Shown: piece by piece, positions 53,966 to 64,000 of the stretch
Layout: the number at the start of each line of letters is the position of its first letter
Position numbering within the stretch: position 1 is the stretch's first letter
Assembly: GCA_018136815.1 (NCBI GenBank)
Contig: CM030933.1
Coordinates: forward strand, 2,839,144 to 2,903,143
DNA length: 64,000 nt
Origin: Isochrysis galbana
Lineage: Eukaryota > Haptophyta > Isochrysidales > Isochrysidaceae
Direction of reading: 5' to 3'
Position numbers and translations under genes: made by a program
The notes under the pieces: generated by a model
What the model was told of the DNA's origin: nothing
Database searches by the model: none
Seen by the model: the letters and a program-made list of their open reading frames with translations, nothing else

Positions 53966-54120
53966 AAGGCACGGTCTCCCAGAGGGAGTTACACGTTACG
54001 CATCATGAGGTTGGATCTTGTGCAAGGCTGCCCCACCCCTCTGAACAGTGGGTAATGGTAACTCGTAGGAATGCAAGGCACGGTCTCTCATAAAGAGAGT
54101 TACACGTAACGCATCATGCA
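53966..54120. repeat. 109-bp spaced direct repeat with small hairpins
   Basis: AAGGCACGGTCTC-CA-A-AG-GAGTTACACGT-ACGCATCATG starts at 53966 and again at 54075. Each copy has an internal stem (CTCCCAGAGGGAG in the first, CTCTCATAAAGAGAG in the second). Confidence 0.8.
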
Positions 54121-55057
54121 TCCTGTGGTAGTTTAAGGACATTTCGGTCCCTATATTTGAAAGGATGTGTGCACCAACATACTCTTATCAAGCAATTTGC
54201 GTGGCCTTGCCATCTGATGAAGAAGCCACACAAATAGGTGGATGGAGCCGTGAGGGCTCTACGTCCCCTGTCTACACGCAGGAGTGAACAGGCGCAGGCT
54301 CTCACAAAACATCACCACTAGCCCCGAGACAGCAACAGGAAAAGAGTGACGGGCTCGCCGAGAATGCACCAGCGACCACCCACCGTCCACCACCCCAAAA
54401 TGTGCTCTTGTGTGCTACCTGGGCGCCAAAGAGGCACGAACAACACGGGTGGTGCCAGAGGCGGGTACGGCGCGTGCACGAGACATAGCAGTGTTGGCAC
54501 CCATGAATCACCATCCATCAGGGCGAAACGTGCCATGTCTGAGGGCCGCAAGGCACACACAAGGCACACGCAGACATGAACAAACACGAGCCGCGGATGG
54601 GAGGTGAGGCAAGCTGAGACCGTGCATCGTGCATGGTCTTCGGGCGCCGACATGACGGGCGAAGCGGGGAGAGGAGAGAGCGAGTACTGGCGTGCCCACG
54701 CCGCGTGTGACGCCGCGACAGTGCCCAAGCGCATTGAAGAGCTGGGGAGTGGCTGCATGCTGGCCAGACGGGCACGGAGACGGCCCCCTAGACGCGACGA
54801 GGAGGGACGACATCCCCGGCTGCCCGGGCGCAAGCTCCGGGTGCGGTGGGTGGGCGGGGGACCTCGCGTGTAGCCCTGAGGGGGCCATGTGGGGGCGCGT
54901 CGGGAATCTCGCGCGGAGTGAGCGCGCCCCCCCCCCGCGCTCCCCCCGTTTCCGCTGGGGAGCCTTGGGGGCGGGGGGGGGACGAGAGGCGCTGCCAGAA
55001 GATGGACGGGGGGCGCGCCAGACACTCATCTGGAGCCAGGCGCCCCCCCGGCCCCCG
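54121..55057. other. Intergenic, no gene recognised
   Basis: Several GC-driven ORFs on both strands, none with a recognisable domain. Confidence 0.3.
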
Positions 55058-55480
55058 CCTTATATCTCCCTCTCTCTCCCGCCACACCCCGCCCCCGCCT
55101 TATATATCTTATATGTCTCCCTCTCTCTCCCGCCACACACCCCGCCCCCTCTCCTTCCCCTCCGCCTTTCCCTCTCTTCTATTCTCTCCAGACCTCTCGC
55201 GCCTTATATCTCCCTCTCTCCCGCCACACCCCGCCTCCTCTCCTTCCTCCCCTCCGCCTTTCCCTCTCTTCTATTCTCTCCAGACCTCTCGCGCCTTATA
55301 TCTCCCTCTCTCCCGCCACACCCCGCCTCCTCTCCTTCCTCCCCTCCGCCTTTCCCTCTCTTCTATTCTCTCCAGACCTCTCGCGCCTTATATCTCCCTC
55401 TCTCCCGCCACACACCCCGCCTCCTCTCCTTCCTCCCCTCCGCCTTTCCCTCTCTTCTATTCTCTCCAGACCTCTCCTTC
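55058..55480. repeat. 92-bp minisatellite upstream of the NBR1-like gene
   Basis: Units begin GCCTTATATCTCCCTCTC and run through CCGCCACACCCCGCC and TCTATTCTCTCCAGACCTCT. Starts at 55201, 55293 and 55385 are exactly 92 apart; two shorter or diverged units precede them. The period is not a multiple of three. Confidence 0.9.
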
Positions 55481-55802
55481 CCCCCCAGACGGGTCTCGGC
55501 CGGCCGCCTCACGCCAGACGCCACAGGTGCAGGCCCGCCCTTCCGGCCGCTCTGCCCTCCTCCCTCTCCATCCCTATACCCGCCGGCATCGGCGAGTCGT
55601 GTACGCGCGCGACGCTCGCACACACCGTGCACACACTCAGCACGCCCCGCACTGCAGGCCCTCATCGAAATCGTAGCCGTCTGGACCACTTGCTGACTGC
55701 GTGAGGGGAGCGCTGCGGCCGACGCTCACCCCCCATCCCCTTCAATTCCTGCAGAAGTCAGAGGCCCAGACCCTGACCAGAGCGCAAAGAGAGCACACAC
55801 AG

Positions 55803-57995
55803 ATGTACAACGACGCAGCAATGGCCCAGTCCATGGTCACCGTCAAGATCACCGGCAACAACCAGATCCGGCGCTGGACCACAACGGCAGATCAGATGAA
55901 CTTTGTGGCCCTCCAGAAACGATGCGCTGAATTCTTCCAGACCAGTAAGTTCAGTCTGACGTACAACGACGACGAGGGAGATGACGTCACCCTCGGATGC
56001 GATGAAGAACTCCGTGAGGCCGTCGCCATCGCCCTTCAGTCGGAGCCCCCTGTGCTCCGCCTCAAGCTCACCGATCAAGCGGGAGCATGCCCGCCAGCAA
56101 CACCTCCCAGGGCACCAGCACCTCCCAGGGCGAGCTCGCCACCCCGCAGCCACGAGCCGCCGCCTCGTGCTCCTCCTCCTCGCCAAGCGCCACCAACCGA
56201 GAGCCAGCCCAACCACATGGGCAACTTCTTTGAGAATTTGGCCAAACAGCTCCCTGAGCTTGTGGGTCGCCTGCCTCCCAATCTACAGTCGATCGTGAAG
56301 GACTACGAACTTGACATAGCGGCGACGGCCGCTATGAACACGGCCGCCCATGCCGCGAACAGCGGTTTCAATGCTGCGTCCGGCGCGGCCTCCGCCGGCT
56401 ACAATGCCACCACGAAGGCGGCGGCGACCGGCCTCGACGCAGCGGCGCGAGCTGCCCAAACCGCTGCGTCTGTTGCATCGCACGCGTCTGATGCCGCCAA
56501 TGCTGCTGCCACCATGGCGGCGAATGCTGCGGTCGATGCTGATCCTCGCCTCGAGGGCTTTCACCCGGGAGTCTCCTGCGATAAGAGCGGCATGTCGCCC
56601 ATTGTCGGTATCCGCTATAACCTCATCGGACACGACTACGACCTCAACCAGGCGGAATATGACAAGCTGCCGGCTGACTTGAAGCCCTTGTACAAAGCCA
56701 TCCCGCCACGCGTCTTTCGCCGCAAGGCAGCTGGCGGTGGCGGCAAGGGCTTCCACCCGGGCGTGACGTGCGACAAAAGTGGTATGTCGCCCATCGTCGG
56801 CATCCGCTACCACCTTCAGGGACACGACTACGACCTCTGCGAGAGCGAGTACGCCAAGCTCCCTGAGGAAGAGAAAAAGCGCTTCAAGGCGATTCTTCCA
56901 CCCTGTGTACAGGGCCAGGGCTGGCGCCGTGGGCCAGGCTTGGGTGGGCGCTGCGGGATTTGGGGCGGACCCCGCGGCCGCCCTTTCTATGAGCACTTCG
57001 GCCAAGGTTACAACTCCGAGATACCCCGTGGCGAGGAGGCGCCCTCCAAGCTCGAGAAGCCCAACAAGCCATGCGCCCGCTTTATCTCGGACGTTTCCAT
57101 CCACGAGGGGACGCAGATGATGCCTAAGACCAAGTTCACCAAGATCTGGAAGATCCGCAATTCGGGTGATGTCCCATGGTGGCCCGGCTCCAAGCTTGTC
57201 TTCGTCGGCGGCGACCAGCTGTCCGCTGATTCCTCCGTTCCACTTCCATCGGCTGCACCTGTCCAACCCGGTGAGGAGGTGGACGTGGCGGTCGACATGG
57301 AAGCTCCGCAGGAGCCTGGACGCTACGTGGGCTATTGGCGCCTCACCGGACCTATGGGCCGCCGCAAGTTTGGCCAGCGTGTATGGGTCCACATGCAGGT
57401 CGTGGCAGACCCGAACGAGCCCACCCGCATTCCTTCGGATGAGGAGCTTTGCAAGCTAAACGATGAAATGAAGTTGCAGCGCGAGAAGGCCGAGGCGGAT
57501 GATGAGGCTGATGAGGGCGAGGACAACATCCCCCCCGCCAGCACCGGAGCGCCGTCAATGGACACTGCCGACAATGCAGCTGTTCCATCGACTTCCGGCC
57601 CTAAGCCCATTCCGCGCAAGACGCCCGTCGAGACGGAAGAGCCGTCGGCGCAAGACGCCGACCCTTGCCCCTCGGCTGAGGCAACGTCCACGCCTCCGGT
57701 CGAAGTGGTGAAGACCAAGGCGCTTGACGACCTTGCTCAGATGGGCTTCGAGGACGAGCAACTTGTCGCCTCGGTGATTGACAAGCACATGACCTCGGAC
57801 GGGTCGCTCGACCTCGACAAGTGCGTGGCCGAGCTGACCGACCTAGCCGACCTTGAGTGGGACGAGATGCTTGACGACTTGGCCGAGATGGGCTTCGAGG
57901 ACCGTTGTCTCAACAAGCAGCTTCTCGTCCAAAATTCCGGCTCGCTCAAGAAGACGGTCAAGACGCTCGTCAAGCAGCCCCAGCACCTTGAGTGA
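55803..57995 (+). CDS. NBR1-like selective autophagy receptor
   Basis: From the Met at 55803 (730 residues) the domain order is that of NBR1. PB1 domain at ~11-91 (MVTVKITGNNQIRRWTT, FSLTYNDDEGDDVTLGCDEE). Pro-rich linker. Ala-rich helical region. Two ZZ-like segments at ~251-290 and ~315-355 (GFHPGVSCDKSGMSPIVG and GFHPGVTCDKSGMSPIVG). FW (four-tryptophan) domain at ~427-533 (TKFTKIWKIRNSGDVPWWPG, GRYVGYWRLTGP). Two C-terminal UBA domains from ~639, with EWDEML between them matching the plant-NBR1 LIR position. NBR1 links ubiquitinated cargo to ATG8 on autophagosomes. Both ZZ segments lack most zinc ligands. The frame opens further upstream (55701), and a 3' splice site ACACACAG just before the Met suggests an upstream non-coding or short coding exon. 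Confidence 0.9.
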   Translation: MYNDAAMAQSMVTVKITGNNQIRRWTTTADQMNFVALQKRCAEFFQTSKFSLTYNDDEGDDVTLGCDEELREAVAIALQSEPPVLRLKLTDQAGACPPATPPRAPAPPRASSPPRSHEPPPRAPPPRQAPPTESQPNHMGNFFENLAKQLPELVGRLPPNLQSIVKDYELDIAATAAMNTAAHAANSGFNAASGAASAGYNATTKAAATGLDAAARAAQTAASVASHASDAANAAATMAANAAVDADPRLEGFHPGVSCDKSGMSPIVGIRYNLIGHDYDLNQAEYDKLPADLKPLYKAIPPRVFRRKAAGGGGKGFHPGVTCDKSGMSPIVGIRYHLQGHDYDLCESEYAKLPEEEKKRFKAILPPCVQGQGWRRGPGLGGRCGIWGGPRGRPFYEHFGQGYNSEIPRGEEAPSKLEKPNKPCARFISDVSIHEGTQMMPKTKFTKIWKIRNSGDVPWWPGSKLVFVGGDQLSADSSVPLPSAAPVQPGEEVDVAVDMEAPQEPGRYVGYWRLTGPMGRRKFGQRVWVHMQVVADPNEPTRIPSDEELCKLNDEMKLQREKAEADDEADEGEDNIPPASTGAPSMDTADNAAVPSTSGPKPIPRKTPVETEEPSAQDADPCPSAEATSTPPVEVVKTKALDDLAQMGFEDEQLVASVIDKHMTSDGSLDLDKCVAELTDLADLEWDEMLDDLAEMGFEDRCLNKQLLVQNSGSLKKTVKTLVKQPQHLE

Positions 57996-58568
57996 GGTGT
58001 AGGACGTCGGCCACTAAACAGACATCGTTCTATTGAAACAGGCGAGTCTGGAAAGAGACATCACATCTAAGGCTTTTGGCCCTCTCAATGGACGGTGCTA
58101 CATGCCATCCGCGCTGAGATGGTCCGCGCGCACGTTGGCAATCAGCCTTGTGCTACCGTTAATGGGCGTATCCGTCTGTGCGGGAATACGTTGCTGTTGC
58201 CTTTCAGCGTCGCAGCCTTCCGGGAGTCATGGGAATACGGGGTGAAGGAAGGGATAGACTACTCACAATTGAGCGTCGTCGGAAGGCTCAACCATCTAGC
58301 AAGAGCTAGGTGGATGTTGGTCGACATCGCAACGTCACCATGAGCATGAGCAAGCTTTTCCGGAGGCACGTCTTCTATGAGAAGCAAGAGCGCCTATGAA
58401 TGCTAACCGGCTTAGGAGTGATGGGTATGATAGCCGTTCGACCGAGTTTGCGGGGGTCGTGTTGAACCGGGGGCGCATAGGAATACACCTTTTAAAAAAA
58501 TCTTGAAGGCGTGCGCCAAGCTACTAGAGGCACTCCCTTTATCGGGACACCGCTGCTATCGCACTAGC
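57996..58568. other. 3' flank of the NBR1-like gene, no gene seen
   Basis: Unique sequence, weak ORFs only. Confidence 0.35.
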
Positions 58569-58733
58569 TCACTCCTCATCCTCATCCCGCTCCCACCTCG
58601 TTCCTGCTTGATTTTCGGTTTCGGGCTCGACGTCGTGGTCGGGCGGTGCGGAGGCCTGCGAGCGCTTCGGCTCCGGCGGCCCCGTTGTGGCGGCGGGGGG
58701 CTGGGAAGTGGGAGCGGTCGGCGCGCGCTCCAT
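58569..58733 (-). other. 54-codon ORF with the MERA-type start, element fragment
   Basis: Starts MERAPTAPTSQPPAATTG and ends at an acidic tail. The leader upstream (AAAACTATTGTTATA, then GTTTTAGCGATGGAGCG) matches the left end of the insertion at 10738 (AAAACTATTGTTATAGTTT, then ATGGAGCG). It is probably a 5' fragment of the same element family. Confidence 0.5.
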
Positions 58734-58855
58734 CGCTAAAACTAGTAGTATAACAATAGTTTTTTCTGGGGGTGTAGAAAGTATGCACGTACTACGTGTA
58801 GTAGGAAGTGGTTCCATTCGCCGCGAGTGCGGTAAGAATATTAAAAGGCTTTTCA

Positions 58856-60245
<1,390 letters not shown>

Positions 60246-60288
60246 ATATGTCTTTCCCACTGTCTTTGGTCTGTCTTTCTACGAAGGC

Positions 60289-60317
60289 CGAATAATAATA
60301 ATAATAATAATAATAAT
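60289..60317. repeat. AAT trinucleotide microsatellite
   Basis: About nine AAT units directly right of the inverted-repeat element. Confidence 0.9.
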
Positions 60318-61210
60318 CTAACTGAGCATTAGTACCACTACTCTCACTAGCCCGGTACTAACACGACAGCCCTCAGCGCACCTGCCCGTACACCTTGGCG
60401 CGTGCTGTTGTCACAGATACATACACCTATGCACCCCTCCACATCTCCCCCCTCGCAGGCCCCCGGCTCCCATTCTAACTCCCCACAAGTTAAAATGAGG
60501 GAAAACCCATTGAGGCGGACCGAACGACGCCGGCCGACTCTCCAGGAAAAAGCACCGGGGGGGGGGGGAGGAACCTCTCGTCAAAAAAAGGAGAACGGCC
60601 CTTACCAGCTCACGCCGCGAGCAGTTCTCGAGAAATAAGCAACTGCGCCTCGAGTATACCTGCCACAAGGGTATCCGAGACGTCTTGAGCCGCTCCCTTC
60701 CCATCTCCCTCCTATCGCCAGTCGCCCCCCTTCGCCCGTTTGCTAACGCAAACGGGGCTCGTTTCTCACCACACTCCATCGGGGGGGGGTGCAAATCCCC
60801 CCCTCTCCCTCGTTCCATTATCTTCCGCCCCGGTCCCTGCGGCGCGTCGCCATGCGGCGCGCCATGGCCTGCTCTCAGAGGTCCTTCAGGGGCGCCCAGA
60901 GGGCCAGCAGGGGCAGCTCAGGGGGCAGTGGAGGCTGGGGCTCAGCCCCTGGCCCCCCCTGCCTCTCCCTCGCTCGCCTCGCAGGCCTTGGGTGCCGCCC
61001 TGAGGCCCCTGTCTGCCTGGCGACCATGGATGGGGGGGGGAGTCAGTACGAGAGCTGGCCCATGCGGGCCTGGGAGTGCGGCTCGCGACCCGCGCCCACT
61101 AGGGGTCTGGGCTGAATTGATGAGTGCCCTGCCCCTCCCAGATGGGACAATAGGCTTCTAATAGGTTCTATTAAGAGGTCAAGAGGCCTACCAGACCTGT
61201 TACCTGTTAA
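60318..61210. other. Intergenic, no gene recognised
   Basis: GC-rich with overlapping low-quality ORFs. A TAGGTAATAGGT short repeat stands at 61188-61203 just before the A-run shared with 8588. Confidence 0.3.
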
Positions 61211-61310
61211 TAGGTAATAGGTAAAAAAAAACCTTTCAATATTCTCGCCTCGCGCGTGGCTATAGGCCTATACTATAGGTACCGCTATCGTAGCCACGCC
61301 CAAATCATCT
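61211..61310. repeat. Dispersed repeat shared with 8588-8660
   Basis: A-run, TTTCAATATTCTCGCCTCGC, then GTAGCCACGCCCA. See the first copy. Confidence 0.7.
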
Positions 61311-61397
61311 CGGATCCCTTCCTCTCCCTAGTAACTTAGCTGAGAAGTCAGAAGCCAATCATATTCATAATGTACATCACATACTCATACATCTAGC

Positions 61398-61610
61398 CCG
61401 GTCACTCACTAGGGGGGTGCGGAGGGCGAAATCGGTAATGGGCAAATGGAGGCCTAAATAAGCTTTCTATAGGTTCTGGTATGAGAGATCAGCAAAAAAA
61501 ATGGGGGGTCCGCCGGCAAAATTTTCGAAAAATGGCCAATTTTAAGCCTCCGAAGACCAAGCGCTAAAAAGTATTCGGGCCCCCCTCCGGTATATTTTTA
61601 CTGATGCCCT
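61398..61610. repeat. CCGGTCACTCAC-ended dispersed repeat, second copy
   Basis: Same as 18399-18640 with point changes. It begins with the 12-bp terminus and ends around CCCCCCTCCGGTATAT. Confidence 0.85.
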
Positions 61611-61789
61611 TCATGCAAGGCATGCACAACTAGTGACGGAGCCATAAGCTCTACCAGCTCATACCCTCCACGAAATGTGCTTCTCTACACATTATATGAT
61701 CATCGACACAGATTGCGATTGACATCGATATGTACATGAGTATCACTACTAACAGCCGTTCACGAAACGCTACAATTGTTGAGACGAGA

Positions 61790-62900
61790 AGCCCCAACTT
61801 TGCACCGAAACTGGGCGGGCTGCCGGCGTTTTGGTGTTGATCCAGTTGCACTGGGTGGCACACCAAGCACCATATTTGCAAATGCCGCCCTTGCAGCTAC
61901 GCCAATCGCCGCAGCCGGCCGCGTGCACCGCGCCGAAATCGGCCACGCCCCCGGCTTCAACGCTACCGTCCCGGTGCCGTGATACGCGCGAGTGCCCAAC
62001 TTTGAGCCGGCACCGAGCGCGCTGGCGGCGTTTTGGTGTTGATCCAGTTGCACTGGGTGGCACACCAAGCACCATATTCACAAATGCCGCCCTTGCAGCT
62101 ACGCCAATCGCCGCAGCCGGCCGCGTGCACTGCGCCGAAATCGGCCACGCCCCCGGCTTCAACGCTACCGTCCCGGTGCCGTGATACGCGCGAGTGCCCA
62201 ACTTTGAGCCGGCACCGAGCGCGCTGGCGGCGCTTTGGTGTTGATCCAGTTGCACTGGGTGGCACACCAAGCACCATATTTGTAAATGCCGCCCTTGCAG
62301 CTACGCCAATCGCCGCAGCCGGCCGCGTGCACCGCGCCGAAATCGGCCACGCCCCCGGCTTCAACGCTACCGTCCCGGTGCCGTGATACGCGCGAGTGCC
62401 CAACTTTGAGCCGGTACCGAGCGCGCTGGCGGCGCTTTGGTGTTGATCCAGTTGCACTGGGTGGCACACCAAGCACCATATTCACAAATGCCGCCCTTGC
62501 AGCTACGCCAATCGCCGCAGCCGGCCGCGTGCACCGCGCCGAAATCGGCCACGCCCCCGGCTTCAACGCTACCGTCCCGGTGCCGTGATACGCGCGAGTG
62601 CCCAACTTTGAGCCGGCACCGAGCGCGCTGGCGGCGCTTTGGTGTTGATCCAGTTGCACTGGGTGGCACACCAAGCACCATATTTGCAAATGCCGCCCTT
62701 GCAGCTACGCCAATCGCCGCAGCCGGCCGCGTGCACCGCGCCGAAATCGGCCACGCCCCCGGCTTCAACGCTACCGTCCCGGTGCCGTGATACGCGCGAG
62801 TGCCCAACTTTGAGCCGGCACCGAGCGCGCTGGCGGCGTTTTGGTGTTGATCCAGTTGCACTGGGTGGCACACCAAGCACCATATTCACAAATGCCGCCC
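61790..62900. repeat. 202-bp satellite array, six monomers
   Basis: GTTGATCCAGTTGCACTGGG starts at 61836, 62038, 62240, 62442, 62644 and 62846: six times at exactly 202 bases. Each monomer has CACCAAGCACCATATT, ATGCCGCCCTTGCAGCTACG, CCAATCGCCGCAGCCGGCCG and GAGTGCCCAACTTTGAGCC. Monomers differ by only a few bases. The period is not a multiple of three, so the ORFs that thread it are artefacts. Confidence 0.97.
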
Positions 62901-63480
62901 TTGCAGCCACGCCAATCGCCCCCGCCGCCCGCGCGCATTGCATCATAGTCGGCGATGCGTGGCGCCGATAACTACGCCAACGTTACCTGGCCAAACGGGC
63001 CGAGTGCCCGACTTTCGACCGCGACCGGGCGCGCTGCCGACGCTTTCTCGGTCTTGCACTGGGATAGATTGGCTTGCCAGACACCAAATCCGAATATGCC
63101 GCCCTAGCAGCAACACCAATCGCCGCCCCCGCCCGCGCGCATCGCGCCATAGTCGGCCGTGTGTGACGCCGACGACCACGCCAACGTTACCTGGCCAAAC
63201 GGGCCGAGTGCCCGACTTTCGACCGCGACCGTGCGCGCTGCCGACGCTTTCTCGGTCTTGCACTGGGATAGATTGGCTCATCAGACACCATATCCGAATA
63301 TGCCGCCCTAGCAGCAACACCAATCGCCGCCCCCGCCCGCGCGCATCGCGCCATAGTCGGCCGTGTGTGGCGCCGACGACCACGCCAACGTCACCGGGCC
63401 GAACGGGCCGAGTGCCCGACTTTCGACCGCGACCGGGCGCGCTGCCGGCGCCTTCTCGGCCATCCACTAAGATAGAATGA
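62901..63480. repeat. Related satellite subfamily, two to three units
   Basis: Directly follows the 202-bp array and shares the ATGCCGCCCTAGCAGC-AC-CCAATCGCC core and AGTGCCCGACTTTCGACC boundary, but the remainder differs (CTTTCTCGGTCTTGCACTGG, CCATAGTCGGCCGTGTG). Units are about 225-235 bases. It matches the 28120-28380 block. Confidence 0.85.
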
Positions 63481-64000
63481 CACAACAGGCATTACTTGCA
63501 AAGATGCCGCCCTAGCAGCCACGCCAATCGCCGCCGCCGGCCGCACACATCGCGTCGAAGTTGGCCCTGCGCAACATCGACAACAAGACCAAGGGGGCCG
63601 AATGGGCCAGAGTGCCCAACTTTCGCACGCGACTGCGCTTGCCGCTGGCGCTCTCTTGCCCCTCAGCTTGCTTAGGGCGATCTAAATCTCATCACATGAA
63701 ATGGTTCCGCCCCAGGAGCCAAATCCATGTACCTAGCGGCCACGGCGCACGCCTTTGCGGTGAAGGCGGAGGTGAGAGGTGAACACGCCACACACTAGCT
63801 CTCAAAATTTCGGATCAACGGTGGGCGCGAACGCGTGGGGCCGGGCCAGGAGGCTTTGAGGGTTACAAGCAGGCCCTGAACGGGCCGGTCGCGACCAGCC
63901 CGTCGCGCCGCACGGCCACATGAGGAGCTGCACCTCCAGGCGTCCAAGCGAGCGCTTCTCGACGTCAATCGGGCCGTGGCCCTGGGCGTCGGGCCGGATC
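63020..64000. repeat. Segmental repeat of 28120-28930, running off the window
   Basis: Same order of sequence as at 28.1-28.9 kb, including the non-satellite part (CATGAAATGGTTCCGCCCCA, GCACCTCCAGGCGTCCAAGC). Divergence is a few percent. It continues to the last base. Confidence 0.9.

Noticed and set aside
54692-55696. 334-codon ORF upstream of NBR1
   Set aside because: The later part is the 92-bp minisatellite and the first part is GC-driven; no continuity with the PB1 exon.
61790-62900. CRISPR-like array
   Set aside because: Units are 202 bp and nearly identical throughout, without short repeats separated by unique spacers.
61770-62970. A ladder of overlapping 100-180-codon ORFs on both strands
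   Set aside because: Created by the 202-bp satellite. The period is not divisible by three, so the same peptide appears in rotating frames.

Overview
The window looks like nuclear DNA of a photosynthetic, GC-rich unicellular eukaryote, most likely a haptophyte-type microalga. This is an inference from several signs: short GT-AG introns with pyrimidine-rich 3' ends, very high GC outside the low-complexity tracts, an ABA4-like carotenoid-related membrane protein, a protein with a Tat-like lumen-targeting leader, an EML WD40 protein, an NBR1 autophagy receptor, and a heavy load of satellites and transposons. There are no operons, ribosome-binding sites or bacterial features. I saw no rRNA or tRNA gene and no CRISPR array.

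Layout. 1-2800: poorly resolved, possibly coding, no recognised gene. 2840-5272 (-): EI24-like membrane protein with at least four coding exons. 5560-7400: pyrimidine-rich DNA with a MITE. 7408-8154 (+): TLC-domain membrane protein. 8425-12650: remains of a LINE retrotransposon, split by a younger 1.14-kb insertion with a 19-bp target-site duplication. 13297-13857 (-): ABA4-like protein. 15104-15573: hAT remnant. 16599-17381 (-) and 25949-26861 (+): two divergent paralogues of a B12D/NDUFA4-like protein with identical five-exon structures. The 8.6 kb between them holds a satellite array cut by a complete 3417-bp hAT transposon, plus palindromes and a 209-bp MITE. 28-30 kb: satellite and dispersed repeats. 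30239-31314 (-): sulfotransferase with a frameshift. 32120-35980 (+): large intronless EML-like WD40 gene. 37052-37855 (+): OCH1/GT32-like glycosyltransferase. 39885-40406 (-): putative thylakoid-lumen protein. 41-46 kb: satellites, a small two-TM protein gene beside an element with 108-bp terminal inverted repeats, and Gypsy-like fragments. 46.4-47.0 kb: a very long CT microsatellite. 47436-48239 (+): two-exon glutaredoxin. 49.8-50.3 kb: Gypsy integrase remnant. 51864-52862 (+): unrecognised 332-aa ORF. 55803-57995 (+): NBR1-like receptor. 58.8-60.25 kb: element with long inverted repeats built from AGCT-centred palindromes. 61.8-63.5 kb: satellite array with an exact 202-bp period. 63.0-64.0 kb repeats 28.1-28.9 kb.

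The host genes are ordinary single-copy eukaryotic functions (ER and autophagy, mitochondrial, plastid, Golgi, cytoskeleton) with no sign of acting together. What stands out is the accessory DNA: a related family of ~200-bp satellites at several loci, a potentially active hAT element with intact ORF, terminal repeats and 8-bp target duplication inside one of those satellites, small non-autonomous relatives, and at least three further repeat families whose ends can be read directly. Many long open frames in CT/GA tracts and satellites are artefacts of composition.
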